Source: Nannobrachium achirus
Taxonomy: Eukaryota; Chordata; Actinopteri; Myctophiformes; Myctophidae
Length of the DNA stretch: 64,000 bases
Reading direction: 5' to 3'
NCBI GenBank assembly: GCA_963921795.1
Contig: OY997652.1
Span: 14,687,393 to 14,751,392 of the forward strand
A program made the translations under genes and the position numbers. How positions within the stretch are numbered: position 1 is the stretch's first letter; each line of letters begins with the position of its first letter. Below, piece by piece: positions 63,136-64,000 of this stretch. The notes under the pieces are model-generated. The model made no database searches, was not told the DNA's origin, and was given only the letters and a program-made list of their open reading frames with translations.

Positions 63136-64000
63136 CATCCTCACCCTCATTAGTGTGTTTACATGCACGCTAATGCCCTGATCGTACCCCAAATAATGCA
63201 ACACTGAAGTTGAAATGGTCATATACTGTAAATATTGTTGTGAGAGTTTCAAAAGCAGGGGTTTAAGAGGTTATGATCAATCTTTTGATTTATTTGGGCA
63301 TGTAGGCTAAATGCTTTTTGGGATTTCTTTGTTTCTTTACATGTGCTGTAATAAGGTTGAACAGTTCACTGTATAGGAAGTATTTACAAACCTTTGTGGG
63401 GAATTTGTGTAATCGCATTATCGCACTAATGCTATGCATTTAAATGCTTATATTGAATTATTGCCATGACCCGTTAACGGGTATTGGTGTGCATGAAAAT
63501 GCATTTGGAATTGGATGGTTTGAAGTGCATACATTGGGACACTGTGGGGTCTAGGGAGGGACTGTGGAGCAGGAAGAGAGGAATGACTTCCTCTCTGTTC
63601 AGACCTTGTTTTGGCATGTTGTTGTTGTTTTTGTCAGAGATACTGATGAGTGATGACCCACCAGAATCCCTGTCTAATGTCCTAGCAGTGCTGTGTGAAT
63701 TGGGTCAGTTAACATGACTCGACTTCAGTTCGGTTGGTCCATTTGCATGGCCATGGCATCCTTGTGTGGGCAGTGGGCACCTGACATTATTTTTGCTAGA
63801 TTTTATGCAGAGATTGCAGACTGTATGTTTACTGTAGTTCTCAAAAGAAAACTGTCGTCATTTTGTTGTTGTTTGCTCAGCAGTGTTTTGTATGGCGTGC
63901 TTACATTAACCTTGGCATCCCTATTTTGGACATGTCATTAGGGGCAAAGGTTTTAAAAAATAGCTACAATCTCAATATGCAAAGCAATGTGAGATTGTGG
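63136..64000. other. golga2 intron 3, unassigned
   Basis: No exon recognised. The last 50 bases (TAGCTACAATCTCAATATGC...) begin another diverged palindrome of the recurrent type, cut by the window end. Confidence 0.4.

Overview
The window is eukaryotic and very probably from a ray-finned (teleost) fish. Coding sequence is split into short exons with GT-AG introns. The proteins recognised are vertebrate. The intergenic DNA is packed with fish-type dispersed repeats: hAT, TTAA-flanked and TA-flanked miniature elements, tRNA-derived SINEs, and LINE tails ending in (CAAT)n. I see no bacterial, plasmid or CRISPR features.

Three conserved genes are certain. rabepk (37045-40345, +, 8 coding exons, 400 codons) and hspa5/BiP (42189-45633, -, 8 coding exons, 654 codons, ending in KDEL) are convergent, as in human. 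The first three coding exons of golga2/GM130 (57719-62661, +) run off the right end. hspa5 also has a clear ER-stress promoter at 51470-51612, a likely non-coding first exon near 51306-51445, and an intron of about 5.6 kb. Most of that intron is one 4.5-kb foldback element. Smaller gene pieces are an orphan C-type lectin exon (6201-6541, +), an intronless klhdc3-like copy with one in-frame amber stop (12109-13263, -), and a phase-consistent set of exons I cannot name (17069-21263, +).

Layout: 1-16 kb is a MITE and LINE graveyard holding the lectin exon and the klhdc3-like retrocopy. 16-22 kb has the unnamed exons and palindromic MITEs. 22.5-26.4 kb is a hAT element caught in a 1.5-kb tandem duplication. 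28-36 kb has SINEs, foldbacks and duplicated splice-like segments. 37-46 kb is the rabepk/hspa5 block, with transposons in most introns. 46.6-51.1 kb is the giant foldback, and 51.3-51.6 kb is the hspa5 promoter. 52.6-57.6 kb is again transposon-rich, and 57.6-64 kb is the 5' part of golga2.

Three features stand out. (1) A 4,545-bp inverted repeat of 142-bp tandem units, flanked by a 9-bp duplication, lies in hspa5 intron 1. (2) A short palindrome with arms close to GATCTACAAGCTCACAACG recurs about 25 times inside otherwise unrelated transposon shells. (3) A GC-rich core is shared by two elements with different ends but the same 9-bp target duplication length. The three conserved genes belong to the secretory pathway (ER chaperone, Rab9 effector, Golgi matrix protein), but that may be chance. 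All identifications come from reading the sequence; no database search was run.
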